Shown here in pieces: positions 25,091 to 37,404 of a DNA stretch of 64,000 nucleotides. This DNA is from Trametopsis cervina (taxonomy: Eukaryota; Basidiomycota; Agaricomycetes; Polyporales; Irpicaceae), in assembly GCA_022385755.1 (NCBI GenBank), contig MU278353.1, positions 513,712 to 577,711 of the forward strand, read 5' to 3'. Both the position numbers and the translations under genes were made by a program. The first letter of the stretch is position 1. Each line of letters starts with the position of its first letter. The notes beneath the pieces were generated by a model that saw only the letters and a list, made by a program, of their open reading frames with translations, searched no databases and had not been told where the DNA came from.

Positions 25091-25973
25091 GCGGGTTCGT
25101 TTTCGATAGATTCGTTAGAAAGGTCTACATACTATGTGCCTCAGAGCTCGTGTATGTTGTACATTACAGTTGTATTTCGATTGGAATTATCTGGCTTATC
25201 GCCGTTAAGCAAACGAATGCCCGTCTGTGAGCCTGTCAAACTTTGCACGCCACTATCAAATACGTCGAGGATCACTGCTCTCACGCAGTTCCACGATCTG
25301 GTGCGACTGTGAGTCTCTTGCAGTCGCTATACAAGCCCGATAAGACTGGTTTTAGACCAATGCACGCTAAGTGGACAACATATATTCGATAATGTATGTG
25401 ATCTACAGGAATACAATTGCGCACTTTTTATGCACGATAAGCTCGTGTTTCCGTCTATAGCAACGGGACAGACACAACGAGACAACGGGTCGAGACCTGT
25501 GGGTGACACCCCTATCCAATCAATGGCAGAAGATTTGGTCTGTTCGTTCCTCGGAACGCATGTCCTCCAGGGGGGGCCGGGCGTGAGACGCAAATACCTG
25601 CTGCCTTGCACATATCAGGCACGATACTCCCAACGTCTTCGGGCCCGAGAGTGAGGTACGTGCCTCCATCGCGTGCCCCAGGATCACTCCCACGCGTCCA
25701 AGCTTCCTCCATCCGTGCCTTCATGCGCGCCGACGAGCCAGCATGACATATCTGGCACAACGGATGTCGGTAAGCGCCCCGCAGGAGTGGTACGGGCGCA
25801 CACCTAGACCTGGGCAGCGGATTGTGCGTCGTGCGTCCTGCGCGATGAGCCAATGACGTTGAGCGTGTGTTGCGTAACTCGTTGTTCCGTCTTCCAGACG
25901 CATATGCTTGCTGACCGGTTGAGGGATATCCTGCTCGTCCCGGCGTCGGCAGAGGGATTTTGGACGTTCGAAC
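25091..25973. other. Intergenic gap between peroxidases P1 and P2
   Basis: About 0.9 kb with no recognisable gene, transposon or RNA gene. The right end leads into the P2 promoter. Confidence 0.5.
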
Positions 25974-25990
25974 ACTCACCGTCGTGGAAA
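25974..25990 (+). promoter_or_regulatory. 17-bp element shared by the P1 and P2 promoters (P2 copy)
   Basis: Identical to the P1 copy at 22889-22905, and 89 bp before the P2 TATA box. The bases on either side differ between the two promoters. Confidence 0.5.
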
Positions 25991-26062
25991 GTGGGGCGAG
26001 ATAGCGACTACCAGTTTGTTGGAGGTCGTGTACCGCAATATTGGGGAGTGGCGGTTTGAGCG

Positions 26063-26070
26063 TATAAAAA
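26063..26070 (+). promoter_or_regulatory. TATA box of peroxidase P2
   Basis: TATAAAAA lies about 97 bp before the ATG at 26167. Confidence 0.75.
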
Positions 26071-26166
26071 GGACGGAGAAATAGAGGGAAACGTCAGTAC
26101 CCCAGAAGTACCTCTGAAGTACCTCGTCTTCAAAGCCTCTTCTCAGTATCTCTGTAACATCGAACA

Positions 26167-28279
26167 ATGGCCGTTCAATACCTTCTCGCACTCGCCGCTA
26201 TCGCGACCTCGGTCGTCGCCGCTCCTGCTACATCGCAAGTTAACTGCGGTGGTGGCCGTACGGTCAAGAACGCCGCTGTAAGTCTTCGCAGATGTCCCGG
26301 GGAGTTTTGATCCATGCTTACGCCATGTTCTTCAGTGTTGCGCGTGGTTCCCCGTCTTAGACGACATCCAGGAGAACCTGTACGTATTGCTTCATCGGCG
26401 ACGTTGTACTTGCTGAAGTGGGTCCCTCTGCAGCTTTAGCGGTGCAACCTGCATGGAAGAAGCTCACGAGGTTAGTGATCGAATCCACTCGCGACGCATG
26501 TATACTGACGTGCTGTACAGGCGGTCCGTGTAAGTGTATCAGCCTTCGCGTGATGTATTGCTTGTTCGCTGATGGCTGTGCATTAGCTGACCTTCCACGA
26601 CGCGTGAGTTCCATCTTGTCTCCTATATGTATGTATCCACTATGCTGATGTCTTGCGTCTCCGTTGTCTAGCGTCGGTAGGCCCTAAGTCAGCGCGTTCT
26701 CTTCCGAGTCTGTTTACTGAACGACGTGTTAGGCTTCAGCCTTGCTGCTCAGCGTGAAGGGAAATTCGGGTATGCATCCTTTTTGACTCACCCGGTTTCA
26801 GTCACTAATTCATGCGCACGTCCGTAGCGGTGGTGGTGCTGGTAATCACGCCCCCTCCTACACTCTCTAGTCAGTGCTAACAACTTCAATCCTGCAGACG
26901 GCTCTATCCTGGCATTCTCCGACATCGAAACCAGCTTCCGTGAGTAGAGTAGCACACCATCTGAACCGTAGCGACGACTCACCCCCAATGAATGCAGAGG
27001 CGAACTTCGGTCTCGAGTTCACCACTGAAGGGGTACGTACCTTCCGCTCCTCCACTCCTCCGCCCTCTCTCCAGCTCACCTTTCGCACACAGTTCATCCC
27101 CTTCGCGCTCGCGCACAACGTCTCTTTCGGCGACTTGTACGTCCCCCTCCCCTTCCCTTCCCCTGCCCCCTTCTCCCCCCACATCCCCATTACATTCTCA
27201 CCTCCCATTTCCATTCCCCATAGCGTGCAATTCGCCGGCGCCGTCGGAGCCTCCAACTGTCTCGGCGGCCCACGCCTCCAATTCCTCGCAGGCCGCTCGA
27301 ACATCTCCCAGCCCTCGCCCGACGGACTCGTCCCCGAGCCGTTCGACTCCGCCGACAAGATCTTCGCGCGCATGGAGGACATCGGGTTCTCGCCTGTTGA
27401 GGTTGTCGATTTGTTGTCTGCGCATAGCGTGTCGGCGCAGTATGAGGTCGATACGGACGTCGCTGTGAGTGATTGGTTTGTGAGGGGGGGGGGGAGTACT
27501 CACCTTCGGTCGTTCATGCGATGTAGGGCAGCCCGTTCGACTCCACCCCGAGCATCTTCGACACGCAGTTCTTCGTCGAGGTGAGCGTTCGATCTGTTCC
27601 GCTTCGCTTCACTATACATCAGTCACAACTCACCGAACGCATACAGTCTCTCCTGAAGGGTACCGCCTTCACCGGTAACGGACAGGGCGGCGAGGTGCTC
27701 TCGCCCATCCCAGGCGAGTTCCGCCTGCAGTCCGACTTTGCGATTTCCCGGGACACCAGGTAAGACGCACCTTTGCACCTCTCACAAAACATCCCTCGCG
27801 CTGACATCCCGCCACGCACAGGACCGCATGCGAATGGCAGTCCCTGATCTGTATGTTCCCCTTTTTCCTTTTCTCATCTTCCGCACAAGGCTGACGCAGG
27901 GCGCTGCAGCGAGCCACAGCACGATGGTGTCCAAGTTCGAGGCAGTGATGGCGAAGCTCGCCGTCGTCGGCCAGGACCCGCGCAAGCTCATCGACTGCTC
28001 GGACGTCATCCCCGTCCCCGCCACCGCCAAAGTCCAGGTGGCGGCCTTCCCGCCGGGCAAGTCGCGCGCGGACGTCGAGCCTGCGGTACGTGATGTGTTT
28101 TGTCTTGTCAATTCGTGTGGCTGAGATTCGGTGGACTGGGTAGTGTGCTGCGACACCGTTCCCGAGTTTGGCGACTATGCCGGGACCTGTGACGAGTGTT
28201 GCTCCTGTGTGAGTACACGAATGTTGGGTTTGTTTTGTCGGGGGTGTTGATGCTGAGCGTCTCTTGCAGCTTGGACTAG
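26167..28279 (+). CDS. Secreted class II heme peroxidase P2 with tyrosine at the Mn-ligand position
   Basis: A tandem paralogue of P1 with the same exon plan, including the 9-nt exon (26521-26529), 17-nt exon (26587-26603) and 5-nt exon (26672-26676). The signal peptide is [18 protein letters not shown] and the mature part begins [13 protein letters not shown]. It has distal LTFHDAVGFS and proximal His175 in [14 protein letters not shown]. Glu36 and Glu40 are in CMEEAHEAVR, and Tyr181 (codon 27441-27443) replaces the Mn-ligand Asp. The lignin-peroxidase Trp position is Asp. A GRSNIS sequon and [15 protein letters not shown] follow. The C-terminal part [22 protein letters not shown] ends with a tiny last exon (LD). 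Its codons look more GC-rich in the third position than those of P1. It is likely a recent duplicate of P1 with a partly conserved promoter. Confidence 0.9.
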
Positions 28280-29846
28280 GCTGGGTTCGTGGTCACATAC
28301 GATGGCGAGGGGGCATGCGCGTGGTAGGCTACAAGAGCGGTGGCGGAGTAGTCGTGCAGACCGCGGCGGAATGCGAGAGCGGGGGGGTGGACAACACATC
28401 ATTTGTCCATTGCTTCTTGATTTAGTGTAGCGCTGTCTGTTTTGGTTAGAAGTTCAAATATACGCGCAATATAGCTGTAGTTTGTACGCAATTCCGCCAA
28501 CGAGTTGTGCAACCCGATTGGAACGCGCGTGAAACGGATTGAAGCGCCTTGAAAGGGGCCCTTTGAAACAGCAGGCGCCTATCCGTTAGTTGCCTCGAAA
28601 AGCCACCCACTGTTGGCAAATTGCAAAGCAGTAAAAGTTTTGGGACCTAGTAGTGATGTCTATTGGACTGCAAGTTTGCCTACTAATTATGAACTAAATA
28701 TAATATATTTATACACTGACAACCATTTTGGACATCTAAACAGAACTCGTTCTACTATTCATACGTAATATATTCCTTACCATCTGTGCATTGCACACAG
28801 TGGATTGTCATCTGAGGCGAGGCTCCTTGCAATGGTTCTATGATATCTAGATGATTTACGACATGTAGTAACTATATACGTATTACTATGTAATATATAC
28901 GTACATGTTACCGTATGTGGAGTTGGTCATTGAATAAGGGACGGAAAAATTATGTATTTGGGGGGTGCATGAGGCAACACGAGGCAACAGTGTTGTTATC
29001 ACCGGACATATCATTTCTGGTTTGATTTTAGCCGGTAAGCCTAACTGATTGAAAGGGACCCTAAAAATCATCCAGCGCTATTATTGTCCTCAAAATTGCA
29101 TATATCTTCCAGGGCAAGCAGACCGTGCATGCATATATTTATTAGAAGGTGTGTAATATAAGAACACGGCAACACACAACAGTATGAGGATTCCGATGGC
29201 CGAGCTCGAGGCGCCCGGATGGTGGCGCGTCGCGGTTCTTGCATCGAAGCGCCGGTGTGATCATGCTTCGCAGCTCACTGGCCAAAGCAGCATCTCGGCT
29301 GTCAAGTGCAGCACGCGAAAGAAGCCGCAATCAAGGTTGTCTTCCCCGAATCTACAATGACGCACCTCGCACCGCCCCTCAGTTGTTCGCCGCATTCCTA
29401 TTACAGTATGGCTACACTACGCGAGAAGTTCACCGCGACGGTGTCTTTGCGCAGCCACAAATACGGCAGCGCGCACGGGGGTGAGTTCGCGTCGCGTTTT
29501 CTCAGCATTATATTACATTGTTATTGCTCACGAGAATGAATTGACCCAGCATCGACGCCGCAACACATGGGCGGGCAATGCGACAGGGAATTACACTGGA
29601 AGCGGCATCCTTCTCGGCTAGATCCACCGCACGCGTTGATAAGGTGAGTGCACGTCCGGATTAGGCGATCCAATCTATTTCGCACGCATCGCGAAACCTC
29701 TCAACCAACTCATGTCAAACCGCACGCCCCAGAACCGCGAAGCAATATAATATGCTCGCCTGGGCCCCGCATCCGCCCTCGCTCTTTGTCTCCCGCTCTC
29801 ATCTTGCTCGCCCTCTTGCTCTCGTCTCTTGCTTTTCTTGCTCACC
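28280..29846. other. Intergenic gap with an AT-rich stretch
   Basis: About 28600-29170 is clearly richer in A+T than its surroundings. It is bracketed by two copies of TTGAAAGGG(G/A)CCCT, at 28549 and 29049. At 29239-29610 there are short open stretches, including RRNTWAGNATGNYTGSGILLG* near 29549-29620. These could belong to a small or decayed gene, but I do not recognise it. Confidence 0.4.
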
Positions 29847-32800
29847 ATGCTCCCCTTCCCCTCCGCAGACACCGAGGTACGCCCTCATTCTCGTCGTCGC
29901 GGACGGCCGCGCACGCATACTCACATCATTCGCCCTCAGGTGTCACCCGCGAAAACAAAATCCGGTTTCGCAACGCATGGTATCGCCCATGCACGCGTAA
30001 ACTCGTCCCCCACCCGCCCTAGCGGCATCTCTCGGTGGTAAGAGCGTGTTCTCGTATTTTCGCCTTAGTTTTCTAATGTATATCGCTACCGCTTGTAGGC
30101 CCAACACACTGTATTCGACCCCTTCCAAACCGCGCCCTCACCTTCGTTCGCTCGATCTCGCGTCCTCCTCTCCTCCGTCCACGCCCTCCTACCTCTCGCC
30201 CTCCTTCTCATTCGCGCCCAAATCCGCCAGTCTCATCCGCGCACGCCCCACCCCATCCTCCACCTCCACTTCCATCTCGCTCGCAGCACTCAACCTCAAC
30301 CCAAAAAGCGCCAACATCGACGCGGAGTTCATCGACCTCAACGACTCGCCAAAACTCGAGCTGCGCAGCCTCGCGTTCCCCCACCCGCCCGCCTCGCCAT
30401 CTGTCGCGGGTTTCAACGTCGCGTCCATCCTCGCGTCCCCAACCCGCATGCCGTTCATCCCCCGCTCGCCCGTTCGCAACGCGCACTCCGCCGGCAGCGC
30501 GCGCGGCGTCGGCACGCCCCCGCTCACACCCTCTTCCTCGCTCACATCCACCGAGGGCGCCGCTCTCAGCGAAGCTGAGCCCGACTCGGAGTACGAGTAC
30601 GAGGAGGCTGTTGCCGACGCTCTCCGCAGTGCGAAAGAGCGCGACTTGTCGACCGACGGCCTCGGCCTCGCGCTCGGTTTGGATATTGACATCGGCCGCG
30701 ACGACGATGCGCGTGAGCGTACGCGCGGACATACCGGTGTCTTTGGCAACGGTCCCGCGATGCGCATGGCTGGAAACGGCGCGGACGATACTATCGTGGT
30801 CCGCGTCGTCCTCGATCGGGCGAACCTCCCTGGAGCGGTCAACCTTCCAGACGCGTCGGCCGACGTGAGGAAGGCCTGTCTCTCCTTCGGCTGTGTCAAA
30901 CGCTTCGAGGAGGTCGATGCGGCTGCCGACTACCAGGTAATTCTCGTCAAAACACCGCATATATGCACAGCCGAACTGACGAACGCCCGCTACAGACCTT
31001 CAAAGTCGCGTACTCCGACGTCCGCAACGCGAATGCCGCTTATGGCGCACTGAACGCTCGTCTCATGAGTCTCCCCTCCGCAATGCTCGGCCACGTTCTC
31101 AAGGCGCGCCTCGACGTCTGGTGGCACGGTACCGCTGCTCTGTCGGGCTGGCGCGCTGCCGATATGAGTCCCGCGCGCAAGCTGAGGGCGGAAATTGTGG
31201 AGGTGCCGGATAGCCCGACGCCTGTGCGGGGACGGAAGGCAGAGCTCGGCTCTGGTGCGTATTATATTTGTTGTGTTTACATGACTATGACTGATAGCGA
31301 TGTGTTGCGCAGACGCGGATAGGTTCCAACGCAGGAGCGCGAGCACGTCGCCGAGGAGGGAGTCGCCGCGCATGTCGCCTGCGCCTCCTGCTGGACAGAA
31401 GGAAGCGGTCTTATTCGTCGATGTTGATAAGGTGCGCCGGATGGCGAATGCGTTGTTCGGGTTTAGTTCCGACTACTGACACTCGTACGCTGTAGATTCC
31501 TACTGCTACTATGACCAGCCCGCAAGGCCGTCCGCGAAGGAGCTCGAGCGTCGATACGAGGGGCCGGACGAACCAGAACCAGGACACCACCACCAACCAG
31601 GGCCCAGCGATGCCGACCTCCAATACTCGCGACGCATACATCGGCCAGCCTCCGAACGCGCCCGCTACTCAACCTCAGGATCTACCCGCGGCGACCACTT
31701 TCTATCCTCAACAACGCCAGCAACCCACGCAGCGCCCCTACAACCCGTACGCCTTCCAGTACGGATTCGCTCCGCAGGCATACGACCCGGCGTACTGCAT
31801 GCCGCACCACCCCGCCCAGTTCGACCAACTGCACGGACTCGTCTCGCCCGACCCCTCCATGGCGTACGCCGTACCTCTGCCAGCGATGGGACACTCCGCG
31901 CTGGACTCCGCGATCGCGCAGGCGCGCGAATATCAGGCTGTCGTGCAGACGAGGCCTCCGTCTGCGTCGGCGAACGGCGTGTACGAACCGATGGCGAACG
32001 GCGCGTACGAGCCGATGGCGAATGGCGCGTACGAGCCGATGACGAATGGCGCGTACGAGCCGATGACGAACGGTGCATACGAGCCGATGACGAACGCGCC
32101 GTGGACGCAGAGCCCGGAGTTCATGCAGCCGCAGCCGTACGACGGGTACCCCGCCTTCGAGGATCCATGGCACGTCGGCCCCGCTGGCGGCGGAGGCCCT
32201 AAGTCGTCAGGTCTGCATACGAGCAGACATGGGTATGGTCCGAAACATGCGCATCCCAGGAACGGGAATGGGAATGGGAAGGGCGGTCCTGGGTGCAAGA
32301 CGTCGCACAAGCAGCATTCGTCATCGTCTGCGCGCGGGACGCCTTCGCCTCCGGCTGTTAACGGCGTGCCGGACAAGAACCAGCTCGATATCGCTGCTAT
32401 TGAGAGCGGGGCGGATACGCGGACGACGTTGATGATTAAGAACATTCCGAACAAGATGACCGATGAGGACCTGCTGTGGTTTATCAATCGGCCGGGGGTG
32501 TGTCCGCGTAGGATTGACTTCTTTTATTTGAGGATGGACTTTTCTAACAGTGAGTCGCTTTGTTTCTTTGGAGTGTATGTGGAGGCGAGTGCTGATGCGG
32601 CTTATCGTAGGCTGCAACGTCGGCTACGCGTTCGTCAACTTTATTACGGTGCAGGACTTGTTGCATTTCGCGAAGACGCAGTTGGGCGTGAAATGGTGCG
32701 TCGGGTTTTGCTTCGTCTGCGCTATGAGCGTGTTCGCTAACAATTATCTCGCGCTGCTAGGAACATGTACTCCTCGGAGAAGGTGCTCCAGCTCAGTTAT

Positions 32801-33269
32801 GCGAACTACCAGTACGTCCTCCGCGGCCCCGCACTCCGTTCGCTATCTCACACCCGTCGTGTCTTCTTCCAGGGGCAAAGAAGCCGCCATCGAGAAATTC
32901 CGCAACTCCGGAATCATGGACGAACGCGCCGCATGGCGTCCCCGCATCTTCCACTCGCACGGACCCCTCCAAGGCACGCCGGAGCCGTTCCCCTCGTCGA
33001 CGCATCTCGGGCGCAAGCAGCGGAGCGCGAGCAACCGCGGCGAGCTCTATGTGCCTGCTGCGGGGATGGGAATGGGGATTCACCACAATCACCAGAATCA
33101 GCGAAATGGACATCAGCACCACCAGCACCACCACCATCAGCAGCAGATGTACTCGCGCGACCGGCAACAAGGCCAGGACCGCAGCCCGCCTCGCCAGGGC
33201 TATCGGCCGTACCAGGGCGCGCCGCGGGCGCAGGGCCTTGGGTTCTGGGGCGGTGCGCGTGGTAATTGA
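29847..33269 (+). CDS. Mei2-like RNA-binding protein (C-terminal RRM)
   Basis: ATG 29847 sits in a good context (CTCACCATGC). Exon 1 ends ISRW|, spliced from about 30040 to 30100 and joined to PNTLYSTPSKPRPHL. The first 300 residues are low-complexity, Ser/Pro-rich and then acidic. A degenerate RRM-like part follows (DDTIVVRVVLDRANLPGAVNL ... FKVAYSDVRNANAAYGALNARLM). A Pro/Gln/Tyr-rich middle carries five tandem 8-residue NGAYEPM(A/T) repeats. The C-terminal Mei2 RRM reads TLMIKNIPNKMTDEDLLWFIN, FFYLRMDFSN|GCNVGYAFVNF, VLQLSYANYQ|GKEAAIEKFRNSGIMDERAAWRPRIF. The tail is His/Gln-rich. In fission yeast Mei2 controls meiotic entry and binds RNA; in plants Mei2-like proteins act in development. 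The cellular role here is inferred by family only. The gene is intact and interrupts the peroxidase/GMC region. Confidence 0.88.
31978..32098 (+). repeat. Five tandem copies of a 24-bp coding repeat in the Mei2-like gene
   Basis: The unit encodes NGAYEPM followed by Ala or Thr. Copies differ at a few silent sites and at the Ala/Thr codon, so the array can vary in length without a frame shift. Confidence 0.9.
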
Positions 33270-36200
33270 GGTACGGGGACTCCGCCTCGCCTCGCTATGA
33301 CATCGTCGTACTCCGCAATCGCAACATTTTCGCAAAATGGAATTGAATCAACCTCGTAACTCGTTATACGCTATCCTTTCGCAACTCTCGTAACCGCTAC
33401 GCTTTCCGCCCCGACTTTTTCGCATGCTCGCTCGAATACTCTCCTCTTCGCTTTCTATCTCGACCTCTTTGCATGTTTGCTCAAGCCCTCTCGAACTCGG
33501 ATACTCCAATCGCGCTTTCGACTTCGCTATGTACTCTTCGCTTTGTGTTCTCGGCTATCGGCCGCCATTACCGCTCAATCGCTCGCTCACGTATAAGACT
33601 CGTACTCTGATTTTCTGCTCTCGCTGATGCTTTCAAGTCCCCATTTTAAATGCTTCATATCCGCAGTTTAATCACACGGACTGGTTTCCGTCGCTTTTGT
33701 TTTGTTTGAGTTCCCCTCCATTCGTTACCTTCTTTCACACATGCTGTTCATGTATAACACTTTTGTTGTTGTTGTTGTTATGGTTTTGTTGTTGGCATTT
33801 AGAAGTGATAGGTGACATTGTATGTGTATGTTTACAAACCAATTTGTGGCTTAGATGAGCCACACACAATTTAAGTCCGTCAGCATGTTATGAATGACGG
33901 CGCTTCGGACTGTGATGCATAGACGCCGAACTCGAGTGGTGTTCGGGAGGGCACAGAACTTGCATTCCTCATCCGAAGTAGAATTTGAAGCCTTGGAAAA
34001 ATAGCTTAAGGTAGCGTAGTCATATATCTCGCGGTGTTCTGCTTAGCAAAAGATCCCTCGGGCTCTGTAGCCACATCCTGGTCGGACAACACTAGCGCTC
34101 GCGGACCGAGAGTATAGGCGCCATGCGCAATGGGTGTTCGCCCTTTCGCTATGACGGGGAAACACTGTCAAGAAGCTGGATGCGCATTTCTACATGTCTC
34201 ACAGCGCAAAGCTGCGCACACGAGCAAGCCATAGTGCTATCACCGTGATTGTTCGGGGGTGGGGTTCCCTACATACTACAAATAGATGTCAATAGAGCGC
34301 GCACTGGGCGCCCGACTATAATGGGATTTCAAAGTGGACAAACATTCGAATCTTCTGAGATCCGGGATGGATGACGTGGATCTGGTGGCAAGGCCTATTT
34401 TTGCACGCATTTTAGTCTGATAGAGGAGCTCCACATCGTTTCACCAACAGCAGTGCTAGGCCCTAGGAGGTCGGAGGTGGTGAAGGCCTGGAGTGGTTGC
34501 GAGCGACGATTCCGAGTTTCAAGGCTTCAGCGATATTAGAGGATTCGCGCCCCGTAGATCGCGCGGAGCGCTGTGGACGTAGTGGCGAAACTTGTTTTTG
34601 CAAGCGGTGCACCCTCGTAGACGTCGAGAGTCTGCTCACCTCCCTGTGCTATTGCAAGGCTGCTAGGAGTCAAATAGCGATAATGCACTGCATTGGAAGC
34701 TATGTGTTGAGTCTGCCACAGGAACGCATGTTTGCTTCCAGAGCCGTGCTGCGCCGTGGCGGGGATGCCGAACCCGCGAGTGAGCCGCCTAGTGTCGTGT
34801 TTGTGAAGATACCTAGTTCAAGAGCCTGACGAAAGCGTCGCCACGTTACCGGCGCGAGCACGTCATGTTTTAAAATATGTGGTTCTTGATGGACAGACAG
34901 GAAACGCTGAGGATGCCGAGTCCCTACAGCGGTAGGCCCGACTCATGGACGCTGGAGAGCTCGCCGCGAGTTCGCAAAGAAGACGTCTCGCCAGCGTTGG
35001 TTCGAGAGGTTGGCGAGGCATTACGAGGTATTGAAGCCACAGACAGTGCGAGATGCAGGCGCGTCGCGTGCGAAAATGTCTGAGGTAGAGGACTCTTCGC
35101 AAGGGGTGAACCTGTCGTATTACCACGTCGGTCAGTTCGCTATGTAGTATTGTGAGCATTCGATAGCTGGCTCTCGAGTCAAACTGCGGACTGCGTACAA
35201 CAAAGGCGTACCTGGCAGTAGCGTATTGGAGCTCTGTGGGTGTGTTACGACAACCGTTACGACAGCCGGCCGGAACTCACACATGCATAGCTAGCCAAGA
35301 GAGTGTTCGCGAAACACTCGCCATGAGATAGAGGAGACAAGTTGAGGCTGCTGCCACGCATGCCGATACCGGAGGGCGATGTATTTTTATTTCTAAACGT
35401 GGCCCATGGAGATGTCATGAAGCATACCTACAAGTACGCAGACAAAGCATTTGCGCTGCATGATTTGAAACAACATTCATTCTGTGTGGCCGTCGTTACG
35501 TGCCTGTGGATATCTCTGCTATCGGGTGCCTTCCAGTAACCAGGAGCACTGGGAGGTCGGGAGGTAGGGTAGAGACAGCACCAATAGCTTCTTACAGCAA
35601 CGCAAAGGACGAGCTCTCAGTCCCCGGAATGTCGCATCAGGTTGTGGGATGCGGTGTACCTCGATTGATATCTTGCAGGCTGCGAGAGACTCCAGGCACT
35701 AGTAGATAAGGCATGATCAGTGCCACGTCAACGTTGGACAGAAAATGACAGTAGCAAAGGGGCCGAAACCCGCAGAACATAAGTTGATAAGTCTGGAATG
35801 GACATGATGCTGCGATGTTGCAATAATTGCGGCGTCCAGCGTTGTTTAAGCTCGGGGAAAGGACGAAAACAAACGGCGACGAGAGTTTGCCGAGTAGGAG
35901 GGGCTGAAGTTGGAGCGATTTGGATGCGTGATGAATGGGCGGTATTGACATTAGTTAGTTGGCGCATGAGCGACGCGGGAACGAGAGCAGGAGGATGACA
36001 TGGGCGATGATGTTTATCTGGCAGGCCGGATCACGTGCCTTTCGCTATTGGGTATTGCGCGCCACCAGTGCTGGAGCCTTCCCAATCAAGACCATCCAGT
36101 CGCAGGCCACAAGAAAGCGTTCTCGGCATCTGACAGTTCGCTCACGTATGCCGAAACCGGAGCGCATAGTCGACCGTGGCCTCGCATGAGAAACTGCTCG

Positions 36201-37404
36201 TTTCAGTCCACTCTCGTGTGCGTCATTTGAGCTTCGTGATTGGAAGGGCCTACTCATTCAACTTTCAAGCAGGACACTGAGGTACTGTAACGAGAATACC
36301 AAACAAAATTACAAGTCAAATCATTGTGATATTACAGCCACCATACCCCGTGTTTGCCGCAGAACCTCACGCTCGGGCGTTGGCTGGGTTTACAAGTATC
36401 GTTGTCTGCGCCTTTCCGGCCCACGGTCAAGTACAGCCTCAACGCCGCGTCTAGCGGTGTCTTGAAAACGGTGCTTAATCCGGACCAAAGAACATATATG
36501 CAATCAAGCCGCGATGAAAACGTACGATGAGATAACGGACCCCGCCAGCTGAACCCAAGCCTGCATTGCACAAACCACTGCGCCGTCCCGCCACAATATC
36601 AAGTTCAAGGAACGTATTGTAAGGCCGAGGGGAAGGTCTGACGGAACTACCGCCGACTGTGAGTCAACAGTACACCTTCAAATTTGTCTACGAACTTGTG
36701 GCCGCGACGCCACTTGTACACAGCCCACTTGCTGAAGCAGTCTGCGCAATCCCTGCGCTACCACTCCGTTTCTTGCCTAGCTGAAACGTACATCCTGGCA
36801 ACATCGTCAAGCTGTGAAAGCGTGATGTATGTAGCGTATGTTGCGCCTTTTGCTCCGATATCACCTTAATCGGGCTGGACCTCTCATTGACGCGTCTCAA
36901 CATTTTTCTAGGTAGGATACACGGGCGGCGAAGCTACTGTCTGATCTCGAAAAATACAGGCCAAGAGGTGACCTCGTTATCTGAGTCATGGTGCTTATGG
37001 CCAGGTACCATGGGTGAAGAGCGACCATGCTTCGCAAGACGCAGGCGGCAAGTCACCGGTGATAGTGCCCGCTAGGCGCTGTTAGTGTCTTGCAAGTGCT
37101 CGGCGTTCATATGGACCCTTTGTGGTGTGATATGTACACTCCCCAAAGTTCAAAACCCAGGTGCATCGGACGGAGTCTAGCTATTGTTGGTGTTGGATAT
37201 CGTTTCACCTCAATCCGAGAAATCGCATCCGGCTGTGCCTGCTCGCGTTACTGCGATGACGAATACCATGTATGTCACAAGAGGCACAAACGGGCATACT
37301 TAATGGTAATGGATTCACTCATGCACTTTACAACTCACCTCCTATTTCCCCCCTCATTCATCCCTCACTCACGCACACCTATCTATTCAGTCCGCCTAGT
37401 ATTA
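33270..37404. other. 4.1-kb gap without a recognised gene
   Basis: Only short, unrelated open frames are present, none with a recognisable motif or a consistent exon chain. A small GTT microsatellite lies near 33768-33800. The right end leads into the GMC1 promoter, where I see no clear TATA box. Confidence 0.5.
33768..33800. repeat. GTT/TTG microsatellite
   Basis: An interrupted run of TTG triplets in the 3' flank of the Mei2-like gene. Confidence 0.7.

Noticed and set aside
30189..30960. Long antisense frames opposite the Mei2-like gene
   Set aside because: They mirror the codon bias of the real coding strand and contain no motif.
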